From Fibrella aquatilis (GTDB lineage Bacteria; Bacteroidota; Bacteroidia; Cytophagales; Spirosomataceae), in NCBI RefSeq assembly GCF_017353255.1, contig NZ_JAFMYU010000021.1:62001-126000 (forward strand): DNA of 64,000 nt, given 5' to 3'. The position numbers and the translations under genes are program-made. Shown here piece by piece: positions 9,319 through 19,011 of the stretch. Position 1 is the stretch's first letter; each line of letters begins with the position of its first letter. The notes under the pieces are model-generated. The model was given only the letters and a program-made list of their open reading frames with translations. It ran no database searches and had not been told where the DNA came from.

Positions 9319-12300
9319 TTACTTCTTTGCGAACGGCCTTTTTAGTGGTGCTGTGGTGCGTAAATAGGCCACCAGTTCCTTCACCTCTGTCTCAGAAAGT
9401 GGCTCCAGCAAGCCTGTGGGCATCATAGAAACAGGGTTTACCTCCCGCGACTGGATGTCTGATTTATTGACCACCACGGCATCCTGCCCCACCACCCGAA
9501 GCGTGAGTTGCCGCTCGTTTTCTTTGGCCACATTGCCCACATACGTCCGTCCGTCGCGGGTGGTAACGACCACCATTTTGTAATCGTCCTGTATTTCGGC
9601 GCTGGGGTCCAGAATATTGCCAAGCAGGTAGTCCAGGTTAGCCCGGTTCGATCCCGTCAGTTCGGGGCCGATGATGCCGCCTTCGCCGTAGAGTTTGTGG
9701 CAGGGTCCGCAGGTGGTCAGGAAAATAGCCCGACCCTTCACCGCGCTGGCCTGACTAACGGCCTCGTCGGTAAGGAGATTGCGGTAGCGGGCATACGCCT
9801 TTTCGTCCAACGACACATGGTCAATTGGTCCCCACACTTCTACGAAGCCGCTGCCCACCACCCGGCGCAATTGCCGGGCCACGTAGGTAGGCACGTCGCG
9901 TTTAGCTAGTTTATTTTTGGCCAGCGCCTGGGTCAATAGCCAGCCGTAGCTGGGTCGTGAGGCCAGCGTCTGAATGGCCGCTGTTTTCTCGGCGGGGGCC
10001 AGTTTCGGGTACTGCTCCAGCAGTTGTTTGCCCAACGCCTCGTTGTCGTAGCTGGCCACCGCCCGGATGGCCTCCAGGCGAAGGGTTGGGTCGTTGAGCA
10101 GCGCGGGTAGCATAGGCAGCAGTTCGGGCCGTTGCTGCACCGCCAGCGTCTGAAGCGCCTGTTTTCGTTGATCAACGGGCATTTTGGCGTCGTTGAGTAC
10201 GGCTAGGGTTTTCATGGCCATTTCGGTACCCCCAAAGCGATTGCCAATATTGGTAGCGAGCTTGGCGGCCGCATCGTTCGCCCCTTTCAGCCGCGCATAG
10301 GCAGCTTTCCAGTTGGTGGGAGCCGTCAGATCCGACCGACCTTCTACACCGTCGCGCATACCTTCCAGCAGATTAATTTTGTTTTTAGGCTGGGCGGCAA
10401 TCGTGGCTACGAGGGCCTCGGTAGCGTTGGCATCTACCGCCCGGCGGGCAATGAACTGCGTTACCAGGGGTAGCTGACTTTGCGTGGCCAGCGCCAGGGC
10501 ACGTTTGGGGTTTTCGCCCACCAGCGGTTCCAGGCCATACCAGATCAGTTTGGGCAGATTATGGTCGGTGGCATCTTCACGGTGGGTGAGCAGCCCCTCG
10601 GCCAGTTTCCAGCGAACGTCATTGGGCAACCGCTGCATGGCCGAGGCCAGGTACAGCCGCACCACCGGCGAGGGGTCCTGCCGGGCCATGGTTTGGAACG
10701 CCGTCAGGGCGGCCACCGGGGGGTTTTTGTCTTCGCACAGCAGTTGCACTGCCCATGCCCGCACGTAGGCTTCTTTGTCGGACAGTGACTTTGTCAGTTC
10801 GTCGGGGGTTAGGATACCCGTTACGTGCATGGTCCACAGGGCACGGAGCCTCCAGCTGGTGTTGGGGTTTGTCTGGAAGATCGTGTGCAGAGCCGCCTGC
10901 GCCGAGGAGGCTAGTTTGTCGGCGGCAGCCCGCCCTTGCAGAATCACCCGTGCCCGGCGGGCGTGCCATTCGCTGCGGCTGGTTTGTAGCGCCACCAGTT
11001 GATCGTCGGTCATCTTACCCAGGTCGCTGTATCGCCCCGACCAGTTTTCGGCTTCCGAGGCCGTGGGCATGATGCGGAAGATCCGGCCGGTTTCTTCGTT
11101 CAGCACACTCGACCCGCAAATGTCGGCATCGTGCCAATCGAGCACGTAGAGGCCACCTTCGGGGCCAATTTCGAGGCTAAACCCAACCCATTGGGCGTTG
11201 TTGGCCAGCATAAAGTCTTCGCCGTGCGTCCCCACAAAGCCCGACCCCTTGGGCGTAAGCACATCCGACAAGATGCCGTGTTCGTGGATGTTGGCCATGA
11301 AAATACGGCCCTGCTGCGTGTTGGGGAAAGCATCGGACAGATACACCCGCGCCCCGCCATGCGCTGAGCGGTGGCTGTGGTCGGCAATGGTTTTGATGTC
11401 GTCGTAGACGTAGGGGTTGAAATGCTGCCCCCCCTGCCGGTGGTAAATGCCGCCCGGAATTATGTGCCAGAGGTGCGGAATCACGCAGGCCGTAATGAGC
11501 ATCTGCCCCTTGGCGTCGTAGTCGATGCCCCAGGGATTGCTAAACCCGTGGGCCACTACCTCAAACTTGTCTTTGGTAGGGTGGTACCGCCACACCCCAC
11601 CGTTAATATCGGTGCCTTCGCCCGTCAGCACGTCGTCGGGGAAGGGATCATTGTGTTTGTAGAGGCGGCCTTTACCAACGGGTTTGCGCACCTTCGAGGG
11701 CGTAGCAAAGCCCTGGCAGCCATAAAGCCAGCCGTCTGGTCCCCAATGGAAACTGTTCAGCGTTTCGTGGCGGTCGCGAATGCCCCAGCCCGTCAGCCGC
11801 ACCTCGATATCGTCCATATCGGCTTTGTCGTCGCCGTTTTTGTCCGGCACGAAAAGCAGGTTGGGCGGAGCACCCACAAACACGCCATTAAAGCCCACGG
11901 CAAGGGCCGCCGGAAATGCGATGCCCTCCATAAATACCTTCCGGCTGTCGGCCACGCCATCGTGGTCGGTATCTTCCAGAATCAGGATGCGGCTATTGCC
12001 TGCGTTGGAGAACCCCTTGCCCCGCGACTCGTAATCGCGGTTTTCGGCAATCCACATCCGCCCCCGGTCGTCCCAACAAAAGGCCATGGGCTGGGTCATG
12101 AGTGGTTCAGCTGCCCAGGCGTTTACCTGATACCCCTTGGCCACGGTCATGGCCGAAACGGCTTCGGCGGGGGTGAGAAATTTAGCTTCGCGGCCCTCTT
12201 TCTGAGCCACACTCCACAACACCGTCGAGTTGTAGATGCCCGCGTTGCCGATGAATTCGCCGAAGGTTTTGTTCAGGGCCACGTCGTTAAGTGCGCCCGT

Positions 12301-13176
12301 GTAGATCACGATCTCGTGTTTCAGCACCTCAGTATCACCTTTTTTGATGTGCCAGTCGCCGTTGCGCGCGCGGGCGGGGCCAATACCCAGTTGCCCGTCT
12401 ACACGCCAGGGGGTGGGGTAATTGCGGTTTTGGGGGTGATCCAGAATGGCAACGTGGGCCAAATCGCTCCGCCCGTCTACCTGCATCCCCACATCGACCC
12501 AGGTGGCGGGTTGACCTTCCGCTTTATCGTTGCGCTGGCGGGCGGCGTTCACCACCTCGCCCCGGATGCCTTCGTGCCAGGGCATCCGCAGAAACAGCCC
12601 GCCGTAGTCGTATTTGCCAATGGTGACGTCGGTTTGGGCTTCGCCGTTCCAGTCGAGGTTGAGCAGAAACGTGCCGTTCTGTTCGCGCATCGACCAGTTT
12701 TGGGTCTCAGTCAGCACGGCTTTACCGGTCGAGTCGATGAGGTTATACACGGTCTGCCAGCCCACAGCGTTGCCCTTGGCAGGCACCACTTTGGCCGACA
12801 CCCGCCGCCAGTAGTCGCCCTGCGGATGGTGGAAATAGTCGCGACCATTCACGCGGGTGAACCCCCAGTATAGGCCTGTCTGGTGTTTGTGGTGGCCGGG
12901 GCTGTATTCGGTCAGCACCCCTTTACCGTCGGGCGCGGCAATAGGGTGCAGGTAGGGCCTGAAATCGGCTTTCGTTACCTGCGTGAGTAGCGGCGTTTTC
13001 TCCCCGGCGCGGTATACGCTGATGGCCTCGTCGTTTTTGTCCTGTTTAATCACCAGCGGCTTTGGCGCAACGACCGTGGCCCCCAGCGAAGAGGCAGTAT
13101 GGTCAACAGGAACAGGCCGAAACGCAAAGGAAAGGCCAAGCAAAACAAGGCTGATACTGAAGATCGTGAGTTTCAT
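9319..13176 (-). CDS. Secreted PmoA-like / PVC-type dehydrogenase / HEAT / cytochrome c multidomain protein
   Basis: 1285 residues with a signal peptide (MKLTIFSISLVLLGLSFA). Order of parts: a DUF6807 (PmoA-like) domain at about 40-330 (YSPGHHKHQTGLYWGF, GGLFLRMPWHEG); a PVC-type six-bladed propeller at about 335-700 (AAEPLMTQPMAFCWDDRGRMW, HETLNSFHWGPDGWLYG); a HEAT-like helical stretch at about 740-1090; and a C-terminal c-type haem domain with CGPCH near 1160 and a candidate Met ligand in SMMPTG. Such proteins are usually predicted periplasmic sugar or carbohydrate-related dehydrogenases passing electrons to the haem; the substrate is unknown. It stands as a single gene downstream of nothing obvious. 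Confidence 0.85.
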   Translation of the reverse strand: MKLTIFSISLVLLGLSFAFRPVPVDHTASSLGATVVAPKPLVIKQDKNDEAISVYRAGEKTPLLTQVTKADFRPYLHPIAAPDGKGVLTEYSPGHHKHQTGLYWGFTRVNGRDYFHHPQGDYWRRVSAKVVPAKGNAVGWQTVYNLIDSTGKAVLTETQNWSMREQNGTFLLNLDWNGEAQTDVTIGKYDYGGLFLRMPWHEGIRGEVVNAARQRNDKAEGQPATWVDVGMQVDGRSDLAHVAILDHPQNRNYPTPWRVDGQLGIGPARARNGDWHIKKGDTEVLKHEIVIYTGALNDVALNKTFGEFIGNAGIYNSTVLWSVAQKEGREAKFLTPAEAVSAMTVAKGYQVNAWAAEPLMTQPMAFCWDDRGRMWIAENRDYESRGKGFSNAGNSRILILEDTDHDGVADSRKVFMEGIAFPAALAVGFNGVFVGAPPNLLFVPDKNGDDKADMDDIEVRLTGWGIRDRHETLNSFHWGPDGWLYGCQGFATPSKVRKPVGKGRLYKHNDPFPDDVLTGEGTDINGGVWRYHPTKDKFEVVAHGFSNPWGIDYDAKGQMLITACVIPHLWHIIPGGIYHRQGGQHFNPYVYDDIKTIADHSHRSAHGGARVYLSDAFPNTQQGRIFMANIHEHGILSDVLTPKGSGFVGTHGEDFMLANNAQWVGFSLEIGPEGGLYVLDWHDADICGSSVLNEETGRIFRIMPTASEAENWSGRYSDLGKMTDDQLVALQTSRSEWHARRARVILQGRAAADKLASSAQAALHTIFQTNPNTSWRLRALWTMHVTGILTPDELTKSLSDKEAYVRAWAVQLLCEDKNPPVAALTAFQTMARQDPSPVVRLYLASAMQRLPNDVRWKLAEGLLTHREDATDHNLPKLIWYGLEPLVGENPKRALALATQSQLPLVTQFIARRAVDANATEALVATIAAQPKNKINLLEGMRDGVEGRSDLTAPTNWKAAYARLKGANDAAAKLATNIGNRFGGTEMAMKTLAVLNDAKMPVDQRKQALQTLAVQQRPELLPMLPALLNDPTLRLEAIRAVASYDNEALGKQLLEQYPKLAPAEKTAAIQTLASRPSYGWLLTQALAKNKLAKRDVPTYVARQLRRVVGSGFVEVWGPIDHVSLDEKAYARYRNLLTDEAVSQASAVKGRAIFLTTCGPCHKLYGEGGIIGPELTGSNRANLDYLLGNILDPSAEIQDDYKMVVVTTRDGRTYVGNVAKENERQLTLRVVGQDAVVVNKSDIQSREVNPVSMMPTGLLEPLSETEVKELVAYLRTTAPLKRPFAKK

Positions 13177-13255
13177 AACTAGCTAAAGGCATGATTACCC
13201 AATAAATCCCTTTCCGCCCCTTTTTTACCAGCCGATCATGTTGATTGATATGGAC

Positions 13256-13636
13256 TCAATCGTCCTCATTATCCACAAGGTCATGCCTCATTTTTACCAG
13301 TTCAACGTAATGCGCCCACGTCAATTGGTGAGACAGAACAGCCATATTAGCGTATTTCCGATACAGTAATCGCATGTAAATCAGATTACTACGATCAAAT
13401 CCTTTGCCGAATTGGTGAGACAGATCACGAGATAGGCGAGTTATCAACTGACTTCCATAATCGGCCCGAGCCTGTCCACCTTGTTCAAACTCAATTATCG
13501 TTTGCCCAATTTGCCAATAGGTTAATAGCAACGTTCGTTGCGCCGACTGCATTGCGGTTCGCTGCCCGGTTGTATATACTGTGGCAATTCGACTAATCAG
13601 ATCGGCGTAGTCAGAATTGGGGATTAGTTGGCTCAT
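13256..13636 (-). pseudogene. DUF1016/YhcG N-terminal domain, truncated
   Basis: 126 residues matching the N-terminal helical domain of DUF1016 (YhcG-like) proteins: YWQIGQTIIEFEQGG, YGSQLITRLSRDLSHQFGKGFDRSNL, then LTWAHYVELVKM, after which the frame stops. Family members are normally over 300 residues and carry a C-terminal PD-(D/E)XK nuclease domain, which is absent, so this is probably a remnant. I chose the internal ATG 13636; the earlier ATG at 13669 would add residues encoded almost up to the tRNA. It lies 59 bases from tRNA-Leu, a plausible insertion hot spot. Confidence 0.65.
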
Positions 13637-13695
13637 GATAAGCAAGTAAACAAAAAAGCCACAACGCACCTATCATGGCATGTTGTGGCTAATTG

Positions 13696-13779
13696 TACCG
13701 GGTGCCGGACTCGAACCGGCATGTCCTTGCGAACAATGGTGTTTGAGACCATCGCGTCTACCGGTTCCGCCAACCCGGC
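13696..13779 (-). tRNA. tRNA-Leu (anticodon CAA)
   Basis: On the minus strand the 84 bases fold as a class II tRNA: acceptor GCCGGGT with ACCCGGT (first pair G-U), D-arm GGCGGAACCGGTAGACGC, anticodon stem ATGGT/ACCAT around loop CTCAAAC (anticodon CAA), a long variable arm TGTTCGCAAGGACA, and T-arm GCCGG TTCGAGT CCGGC. The discriminator is A. CCA is not encoded (CAA follows). Confidence 0.93.
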
Positions 13780-13901
13780 AGGGTTAAACTTGCCCAACGT
13801 GGGCCGGTAGTTCTCTTGAACGTGATGCAAAAGTAGGCTTTCAAGGCCGAAAAAGCAATATTGAACCACCAATTCAGCAGTATCCAACCCAGCCCGCCAC
13901 C

Positions 13902-14642
13902 ATGACCAAGCTCTACTCCGACCTGGCCTACCTCTATGACGCACTCTATCAGACGTTTATCGACTACGACGCCGAGTTCACGTTATACGAAACGCTCATC
14001 CAACCCCACCAAGCAACATCGGTACTTGAGATTGGGTGCGGCAGTGGGCACCTCGCCAGTCGGTTTGTGGCGGCGGGCTATGCCTACACGGGCGTCGACG
14101 TGAGTCCGCAGATGCTGGACCTGGCCCGCCAACGCTGCCCGGAAGCCTATTTCGAGCTGGCCGATATGCGGACGCTGGCCCTGGCACGTACCTACGATGC
14201 CGTGCTCATTACCGCCCGCAGCCTGAGCTATATCCTCACCAATGCCGATGTGCTCAGTACGTTCCGGCAGTTGACAAGCCACCTCTCCCCCACCGGCACC
14301 CTCCATTTCGACTTCATCGACGCAGGTACGTTCCTGTCTGGCCTGAACCCCGAAGCCGTGGTAGAACACCGGGCGGTGTATGACGGGCAAACCTACCTGC
14401 GCCAAAGCCGCTACACGCCTAACCTCACCACCGGCTTCAGCTGGGACTGGCATTCCGATTTTTTCATTGAGGTATCAGGGCAGCCCCTCCAGCCCGTTGC
14501 TCAGGACGACGCCACCCTCCGCGCCTTCCTGCCCGCCGAAATCAGGCTGCTGCTCCAACTGGCCGGATCAACGGTTCTCTCTGAACAAAAACAACCCACG
14601 TATGCCTTTGATACGTGGGTGTTTTCAGCCGCCGTTGGCTAA
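13902..14642 (+). CDS. Class I SAM-dependent methyltransferase
   Basis: 246-residue Rossmann methyltransferase: motif I VLEIGCGSGHLASRF (about 46-60), the acidic strand TGVDVSPQMLDLAR, then YFELADMRTL and a post-core region with FDFIDAGTFLSG. The substrate cannot be read from sequence; related proteins are annotated only as methyltransferase domain 11/25 proteins. ATG 13902 is the first in-frame start after the tRNA region. A strong hairpin terminator lies 26 bases after the stop. Confidence 0.8.
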   Translation: MTKLYSDLAYLYDALYQTFIDYDAEFTLYETLIQPHQATSVLEIGCGSGHLASRFVAAGYAYTGVDVSPQMLDLARQRCPEAYFELADMRTLALARTYDAVLITARSLSYILTNADVLSTFRQLTSHLSPTGTLHFDFIDAGTFLSGLNPEAVVEHRAVYDGQTYLRQSRYTPNLTTGFSWDWHSDFFIEVSGQPLQPVAQDDATLRAFLPAEIRLLLQLAGSTVLSEQKQPTYAFDTWVFSAAVG

Positions 14643-14667
14643 CGCCAATCTCAATCGGTACCACAAT

Positions 14668-14705
14668 AAAAACGGCCTCTCTGCATTAGAGAGGCCGTTT
14701 TTATT
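14668..14705 (+). terminator. Rho-independent terminator, bidirectional
   Basis: AAAAACGGCCTCTC, loop TGCATTA, GAGAGGCCGTTTTT: a 14-bp stem with A- and T-rich outer ends, positioned between the plus-strand methyltransferase and the minus-strand TonB receptor. The symmetrical A/T flanks would suit termination of both. Confidence 0.85.
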
Positions 14706-14708
14706 AAC

Positions 14709-14756
14709 AAACCTTATAGGTTTCCAAACCGCAGCGGCGGACCGCCTATAAGGTTT
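14709..14756. repeat. Inverted repeat H7 (CCTATAAGGTTT) with nested GC-rich 16-mer
   Basis: AAACCTTATAGG (14709-14720) and CCTATAAGGTTT (14745-14756) form 12-bp arms. The inside holds the GC-rich motif at 14729-14744. The same arm sequence recurs in H21. The right end touches the stop codon of the TonB receptor (14755-14757). Confidence 0.75.
14729..14744 (+). repeat. GC-rich nested motif copy 1 (CCGCAGCGGCGGACCG)
   Basis: Exact 16-base copy of a motif also found exactly at 46834 and (complement) 50954, and with one or two changes at 19096 and 51039. Here it lies inside inverted repeat H7. Its function is unknown. Confidence 0.7.
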
Positions 14757-17550
14757 AAAACTTGATGTTCAGGTTGGCATTGAACATGGTGCCCAACTGG
14801 CTGAACTGCGAACCGTTATAGCCCAGGATGTCGTAGCGGCCGCTGAAGCCCAGGTCGCCACGCAACCGCGCTTTGGCCAGGGGATCGGCAATGGCTTTTG
14901 CACCTTCGTTATCCAGCGCAACCAGGTCCCACTTGGGCAGCACGTTAAACAGGTTGTTCACGTTGAGCGTACCCGTCACATTTTTGCTAAACAGGTAGCC
15001 AATGCTCAAGTCGGTCACGGCAGCGGGTACAAACGTGGCCTTGATGTGCTCCATGATAGCACCGCCGTTGTCCAAATCCTGGAATGACGTTGAGCCAAAC
15101 AGGGTGCTATTCAGATTTAGGTTAAACTTGCCAATGGCGTAGTCGGCGCCGAAGATCACCTTATAGCGGGGGCGGCTTTCGGTCAGCAGCGATTTAATCT
15201 GCGTGTTCAGGATGGTCGAACCAGCGGCTTTGATCGGGGCGGGGTCGGTTGGGGTACCCACAATTTCGTTGTTAAGCGTGAAGTTGCCCGCCACGTTCAA
15301 ACCCAGCTTGCCGGCACCCAACAGGATGTTCCGGTACGATACCACAGCGTCGATGCCCGAGTTGTTAGTTTCGATGCCGTTGATAAAGAACTGGATGCTC
15401 GTAACGCCATACTGATTCAGAATCTGACCCAGGGCGCTGTTGGCGTTCGACGAGCTAATCGACGAGCTATATACGATCCGGTCTTTCACGTTGATGTTGT
15501 AGTAATCGAGCGTGATGTTCAGGTTCTTGGTGGGGTTCAGGGCCACTCCCAACGTCAGGTTGGTCGATTTTTCGGGGCGCAGTGAGGGAATACCCAACAA
15601 ACGGGCCTGGGTGCTGCGGTTATTAAACAAACCCGATGACTGAATCTGCCCGCCCACAAACGACGCCTGGATAGACTGGGCATAAATCTGGTGCAGCGTA
15701 GGGGCGCGGAAACCCGTTGAATACGAGGCCCGTAGCACCACTTTCTCGTCGGCGATTTTGTAGCGCGTCGAGAGCTTATAGACGTTGGCGTTGCCGAAGT
15801 CGCTGTAGTTCTCGGTCCGAACGGTACCGTTGAGCAGGAAATCTTTGGTCACGTCATAGCTCAGGTCGGCGTAGGCACCGATGTTAAAACGCTGGTTCAC
15901 ACCGGCATTCAGCGGGTTCAGACCGGGGAACGAGTTTGACCCCTGACCCGTATATGACGCTTCGTCACCGGCAATGATGGTGTACTTCTCCGACCGGGCC
16001 TCCATACCAAACGCCAGACTCAGTTTGTCGGTCACCTGCTTCGACACGTCGACGTTGCCAACGATGTGGCTGAACTCGTATCCACCGGGCTTGAAGCGCG
16101 TAGGGCTGGCTTTGCCCAGCGACCGGTTTACGGTGTTATCAACGGTGTAGTTTTGGCTGTTGAAGCCCGTGGTCAAGCTCACGTCATGCTTCCAGCCGTT
16201 TGTTTCGCCCTTGATACCCAGCGTAGCGTTGTTGTCGATCATGTCACCTTCAAAGGTGGGCACGTAGCCGATATAGCCTTTGTATAGGTCTACATTGTCT
16301 TCTTTCGGAAATGCCAGTGTGGCCTGCGTCAGGTAGTTTTTACCGCCGTTGTCGGTGGGACTGTGGAGCAGGCCACGATCCTGCCGCCAGTAGGGCGTGC
16401 GGAAGTTGGCAAAGCTCGATACGCGCTTCATCACCATAGCCGCGTTGCCATACAGTTCCAGCTTATTACCCAGCGATACGCCGCCGTTGATCAGGAAACG
16501 TGCCGCCGAAGTTTCGCCCGTGCCGTTGACGTTGTTGGCCGTTGGGAAGTCCCGCAAATACGCATCAATCAGGGCATCAGAAGCGGCATCACCACCGAAG
16601 GCGGCTTTCTCAGACGGGGCGTAGATCGTGCCAGAGCGTACGGCGCTATTTTGCTGCTGTAGGTTGAGCGTGTAGTTCAAAAAACCTTTGCCACTTAGGT
16701 TGCTGCCTCCGTTGAACGCCACGCTATACATGCCGCCGTCGCCTTTCGAGGTGATACCCGCGTTAAGGTCAAGGCTCGAAAAGTCGTACTTGTCTTTGAG
16801 GATGATGTTGATTACCCCCGCAATAGCATCGGAACCGTACTGAGCCGAAGCACCGTCGCGCAGAATCTCCACCCGCTTGATGGCCTGCGTCGGGATGGCC
16901 GAGATATCAACGCCCGTTTCGCCACGACCGGGCGAAAACTGTACGTAGAGCAGCGAAGACAGGTTTTTGCGCTTACCGTTGACCAGAATCAACGTCCGGC
17001 TAGGACCCATGTTGCGCAGTTCCCAGGGGTCGAGCAGGGTAGTAGCATCGTTTACGGGCGTGTTGACGGTGTTAAACGAAGGCACCCGGTACTGGAGCGA
17101 CTTATCGAACGTAGGCTGGCCCGTGGTCTTTAAATCGGCCGCCGACAGAATGTCTACCGGCACGGGTGAGTCGACGATAGAGCGTTGTGAAGCACGGCTA
17201 CCCACTACAACTACCTCTGCGAGGTTCGAGAGTGCTGCTTCAAGTTGCACGTCCAGCGTTTGGTCGGCACCGGCCATCGTCACTGTTTTGGTAGCGGTGG
17301 TAAAGCCGATAAACGAGTAGCTTACTTTTTGGGTGCCTTCGGGCACTTTTAAGGCGTATTTGCCTTCACCGTCGGTGGTAGCACCGGAGTTGGTACCCAC
17401 CAAAATGACAGATACCCCTGCCAGAGGCGACTTGGCTTCGTCGGTGATGGTACCTCTTAGCACGGCTTGCGCCCACGACACACTGGTGGTAAGCACAAGT
17501 AAAATTACGGACACCACAGTACGGGTGGTTACGGTGTACCTGTTAAGCAT
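14755..17550 (-). CDS. TonB-dependent receptor with carboxypeptidase-regulatory N-terminus
   Basis: 931-residue outer-membrane transporter. Signal peptide about 1-28 (VVSVILLVLTTSVSWAQA); carboxypeptidase-regulatory-like beta domain about 30-110 (GTITDEAKSPLAGVSVILVG, GEGKYALKVP); plug about 115-260 (PTQAIKRVEILRDGASAQYGSDAIAGVINII); then a 22-strand type barrel ending in the outer-membrane signature NLNIKF with terminal Phe. The plug is of the ordinary TonB type rather than SusC-like, and no SusD partner is adjacent, so the substrate is open (siderophore or small ligand possible). The gene stands alone between a terminator and a promoter candidate at 17601. Confidence 0.9.
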   Translation of the reverse strand: MLNRYTVTTRTVVSVILLVLTTSVSWAQAVLRGTITDEAKSPLAGVSVILVGTNSGATTDGEGKYALKVPEGTQKVSYSFIGFTTATKTVTMAGADQTLDVQLEAALSNLAEVVVVGSRASQRSIVDSPVPVDILSAADLKTTGQPTFDKSLQYRVPSFNTVNTPVNDATTLLDPWELRNMGPSRTLILVNGKRKNLSSLLYVQFSPGRGETGVDISAIPTQAIKRVEILRDGASAQYGSDAIAGVINIILKDKYDFSSLDLNAGITSKGDGGMYSVAFNGGSNLSGKGFLNYTLNLQQQNSAVRSGTIYAPSEKAAFGGDAASDALIDAYLRDFPTANNVNGTGETSAARFLINGGVSLGNKLELYGNAAMVMKRVSSFANFRTPYWRQDRGLLHSPTDNGGKNYLTQATLAFPKEDNVDLYKGYIGYVPTFEGDMIDNNATLGIKGETNGWKHDVSLTTGFNSQNYTVDNTVNRSLGKASPTRFKPGGYEFSHIVGNVDVSKQVTDKLSLAFGMEARSEKYTIIAGDEASYTGQGSNSFPGLNPLNAGVNQRFNIGAYADLSYDVTKDFLLNGTVRTENYSDFGNANVYKLSTRYKIADEKVVLRASYSTGFRAPTLHQIYAQSIQASFVGGQIQSSGLFNNRSTQARLLGIPSLRPEKSTNLTLGVALNPTKNLNITLDYYNINVKDRIVYSSSISSSNANSALGQILNQYGVTSIQFFINGIETNNSGIDAVVSYRNILLGAGKLGLNVAGNFTLNNEIVGTPTDPAPIKAAGSTILNTQIKSLLTESRPRYKVIFGADYAIGKFNLNLNSTLFGSTSFQDLDNGGAIMEHIKATFVPAAVTDLSIGYLFSKNVTGTLNVNNLFNVLPKWDLVALDNEGAKAIADPLAKARLRGDLGFSGRYDILGYNGSQFSQLGTMFNANLNIKF

Positions 17551-17600
17551 AGGTTCTACGGTTTTTTTGACTAAAGAGACAATTTTGTATTGTCTCTTGA

Positions 17601-17608
17601 CAAATATA
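17601..17608 (-). promoter_or_regulatory. Candidate -7 box of the TonB receptor gene
   Basis: TATATTTG on the minus strand fits the Bacteroidota -7 consensus TAnnTTTG and lies 50 bases before the receptor ATG. No clear -33 TTG is seen at the usual distance, so confidence is moderate. Confidence 0.45.
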
Positions 17609-17767
17609 AACCACAGAAAAGTTTAAACCACGCTTAAAACCGTATCATATTTGTATTAAGCAAAAGTAATATGAGTACAGGTTTCACAATTTAATGTTTA
17701 GATACTACACAAAAAACCCAATTTGTACATAAGTATATAGAGTTCTCGCACTAGTATTTTGCCGTAT

Positions 17768-19006
17768 TTATTCGTAGCGCAGCGCCTCGATAGGATCGAG
17801 ACGGGAGGCCCGGATGGCGGGGTAAATGCCTGAAAATAAGCCCACTGCCACACACACCACAATGCCCAGTACCATCCAGAGCCAGGGCACCACAAAGTGA
17901 CCTATTCCCTTGCTCACGGCGCTGGCAACCACGTTGCCCAAGGCCAGGCTCAGCAAAATACCAAACACGCCACCCAGCAGGCAAATCACAATGGCCTCGA
18001 ACAAAAACTGCTGACGGATACGGCTCGGCGTGGCCCCCAGCGACTTCCGAATGCCAATTTCGCGGGTACGCTCGGTAACCGACACCAGCATGATGTTCAT
18101 GAGGGCAATGGCCGCGCCCAGCAGCGTGATAGCACCAATGCCGAACCCACCCCAGCGCAAATAGCCCGTAGTGTCAGCGATATCATCGAGCAGGGCATTG
18201 TCGCGCTCGATCTCGAATGAATCGGGTTGCCCCAGCATGTCGTGGCGGATTTGGCGCATAAGTCCGGTAGCCTCACCCACGGCCATGTCCTGGTCGGCAA
18301 TCTGCGTCACCGATGCCGAAATATCGAACGTGAGCGTCCGGTCTCCAGCCAGTTGACGACCCGTTTCAAACGGCACCAGCACAATCCGGTCGTCACCAGC
18401 ACCACTGAGCGAGCCTTTTTTGGCCAGTACGCCCAGCACCCGAAATTGCCCGCCCATAACGCGGATTACCTGCCCGATGGGGTTGACGTTTCTGCCAAAT
18501 AATGATCCCGCCAGTTCACTGCCAATCAAGGCCACATTGAGTGACAGGTCGATATCATTGGCGGTAAAGGCCCGCCCTTGTGCCAGTTTATAACTTTTCA
18601 CGGGCAAATAGTTCTCGTCGATGCCCATCACCTGCACGTTCGGGTTGGTTTTCTTCGACCCATATTTCACCTGCCCCCCGCTGGTGATCGGTGCGGTAAT
18701 GGTGATTGTGGCCCCGTATTTGTACCGTTTCTTGAACGCCAGGGCTTCGTGGTAATCGATAGGGCGGTCTTTCTGGATCACCCGCCCACTAAACCGGCGC
18801 GTTTCCTGCCGGGGCCCAATGCTGAACGTGTTAGCACCCAGCCCCTCGAAACTGCTGCTCAACGACGCCTGTATGCCATCAATCGCCGTGAGCGTACCCA
18901 CTAATGAGGTAATGCCAATGGCAATAATGAGGGCCGTCAGGATGGTCCGCAGCCGGTTGCTGAGGATAGAGCGCCACCCCTCGCGGATATTTTCGAGTAT
19001 ATTCAT
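17768..19006 (-). CDS. MacB-type ABC transporter permease
   Basis: 412-residue FtsX/MacB-family permease: first membrane helix about 20-45 (LRTILTALIIAIGITSLVG), a large extracytoplasmic MacB-PCD domain about 50-260, then three helices in the FtsX domain (FGIGAITLLGAAIALMNIMLVSV, then EIGIRKSLGATPSRIRQQFLFEAIVICLLGG). Partner ATPases of this family power export of peptides or lipoproteins; no ATPase is adjacent. I chose ATG 19006 (MNILENIREGW) because the ATG nine codons earlier is encoded by the left arm of repeat H8. Confidence 0.85.
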   Translation of the reverse strand: MNILENIREGWRSILSNRLRTILTALIIAIGITSLVGTLTAIDGIQASLSSSFEGLGANTFSIGPRQETRRFSGRVIQKDRPIDYHEALAFKKRYKYGATITITAPITSGGQVKYGSKKTNPNVQVMGIDENYLPVKSYKLAQGRAFTANDIDLSLNVALIGSELAGSLFGRNVNPIGQVIRVMGGQFRVLGVLAKKGSLSGAGDDRIVLVPFETGRQLAGDRTLTFDISASVTQIADQDMAVGEATGLMRQIRHDMLGQPDSFEIERDNALLDDIADTTGYLRWGGFGIGAITLLGAAIALMNIMLVSVTERTREIGIRKSLGATPSRIRQQFLFEAIVICLLGGVFGILLSLALGNVVASAVSKGIGHFVVPWLWMVLGIVVCVAVGLFSGIYPAIRASRLDPIEALRYE

Positions 19007-19011
19007 TTTTA

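Noticed and set aside
11371-12873. 500-codon plus-strand open frame opposite the 1285-residue cytochrome gene
   Set aside because: It is the complement of well-supported coding sequence with clear domain motifs; the translation has no family likeness and arises from high-GC codon bias.
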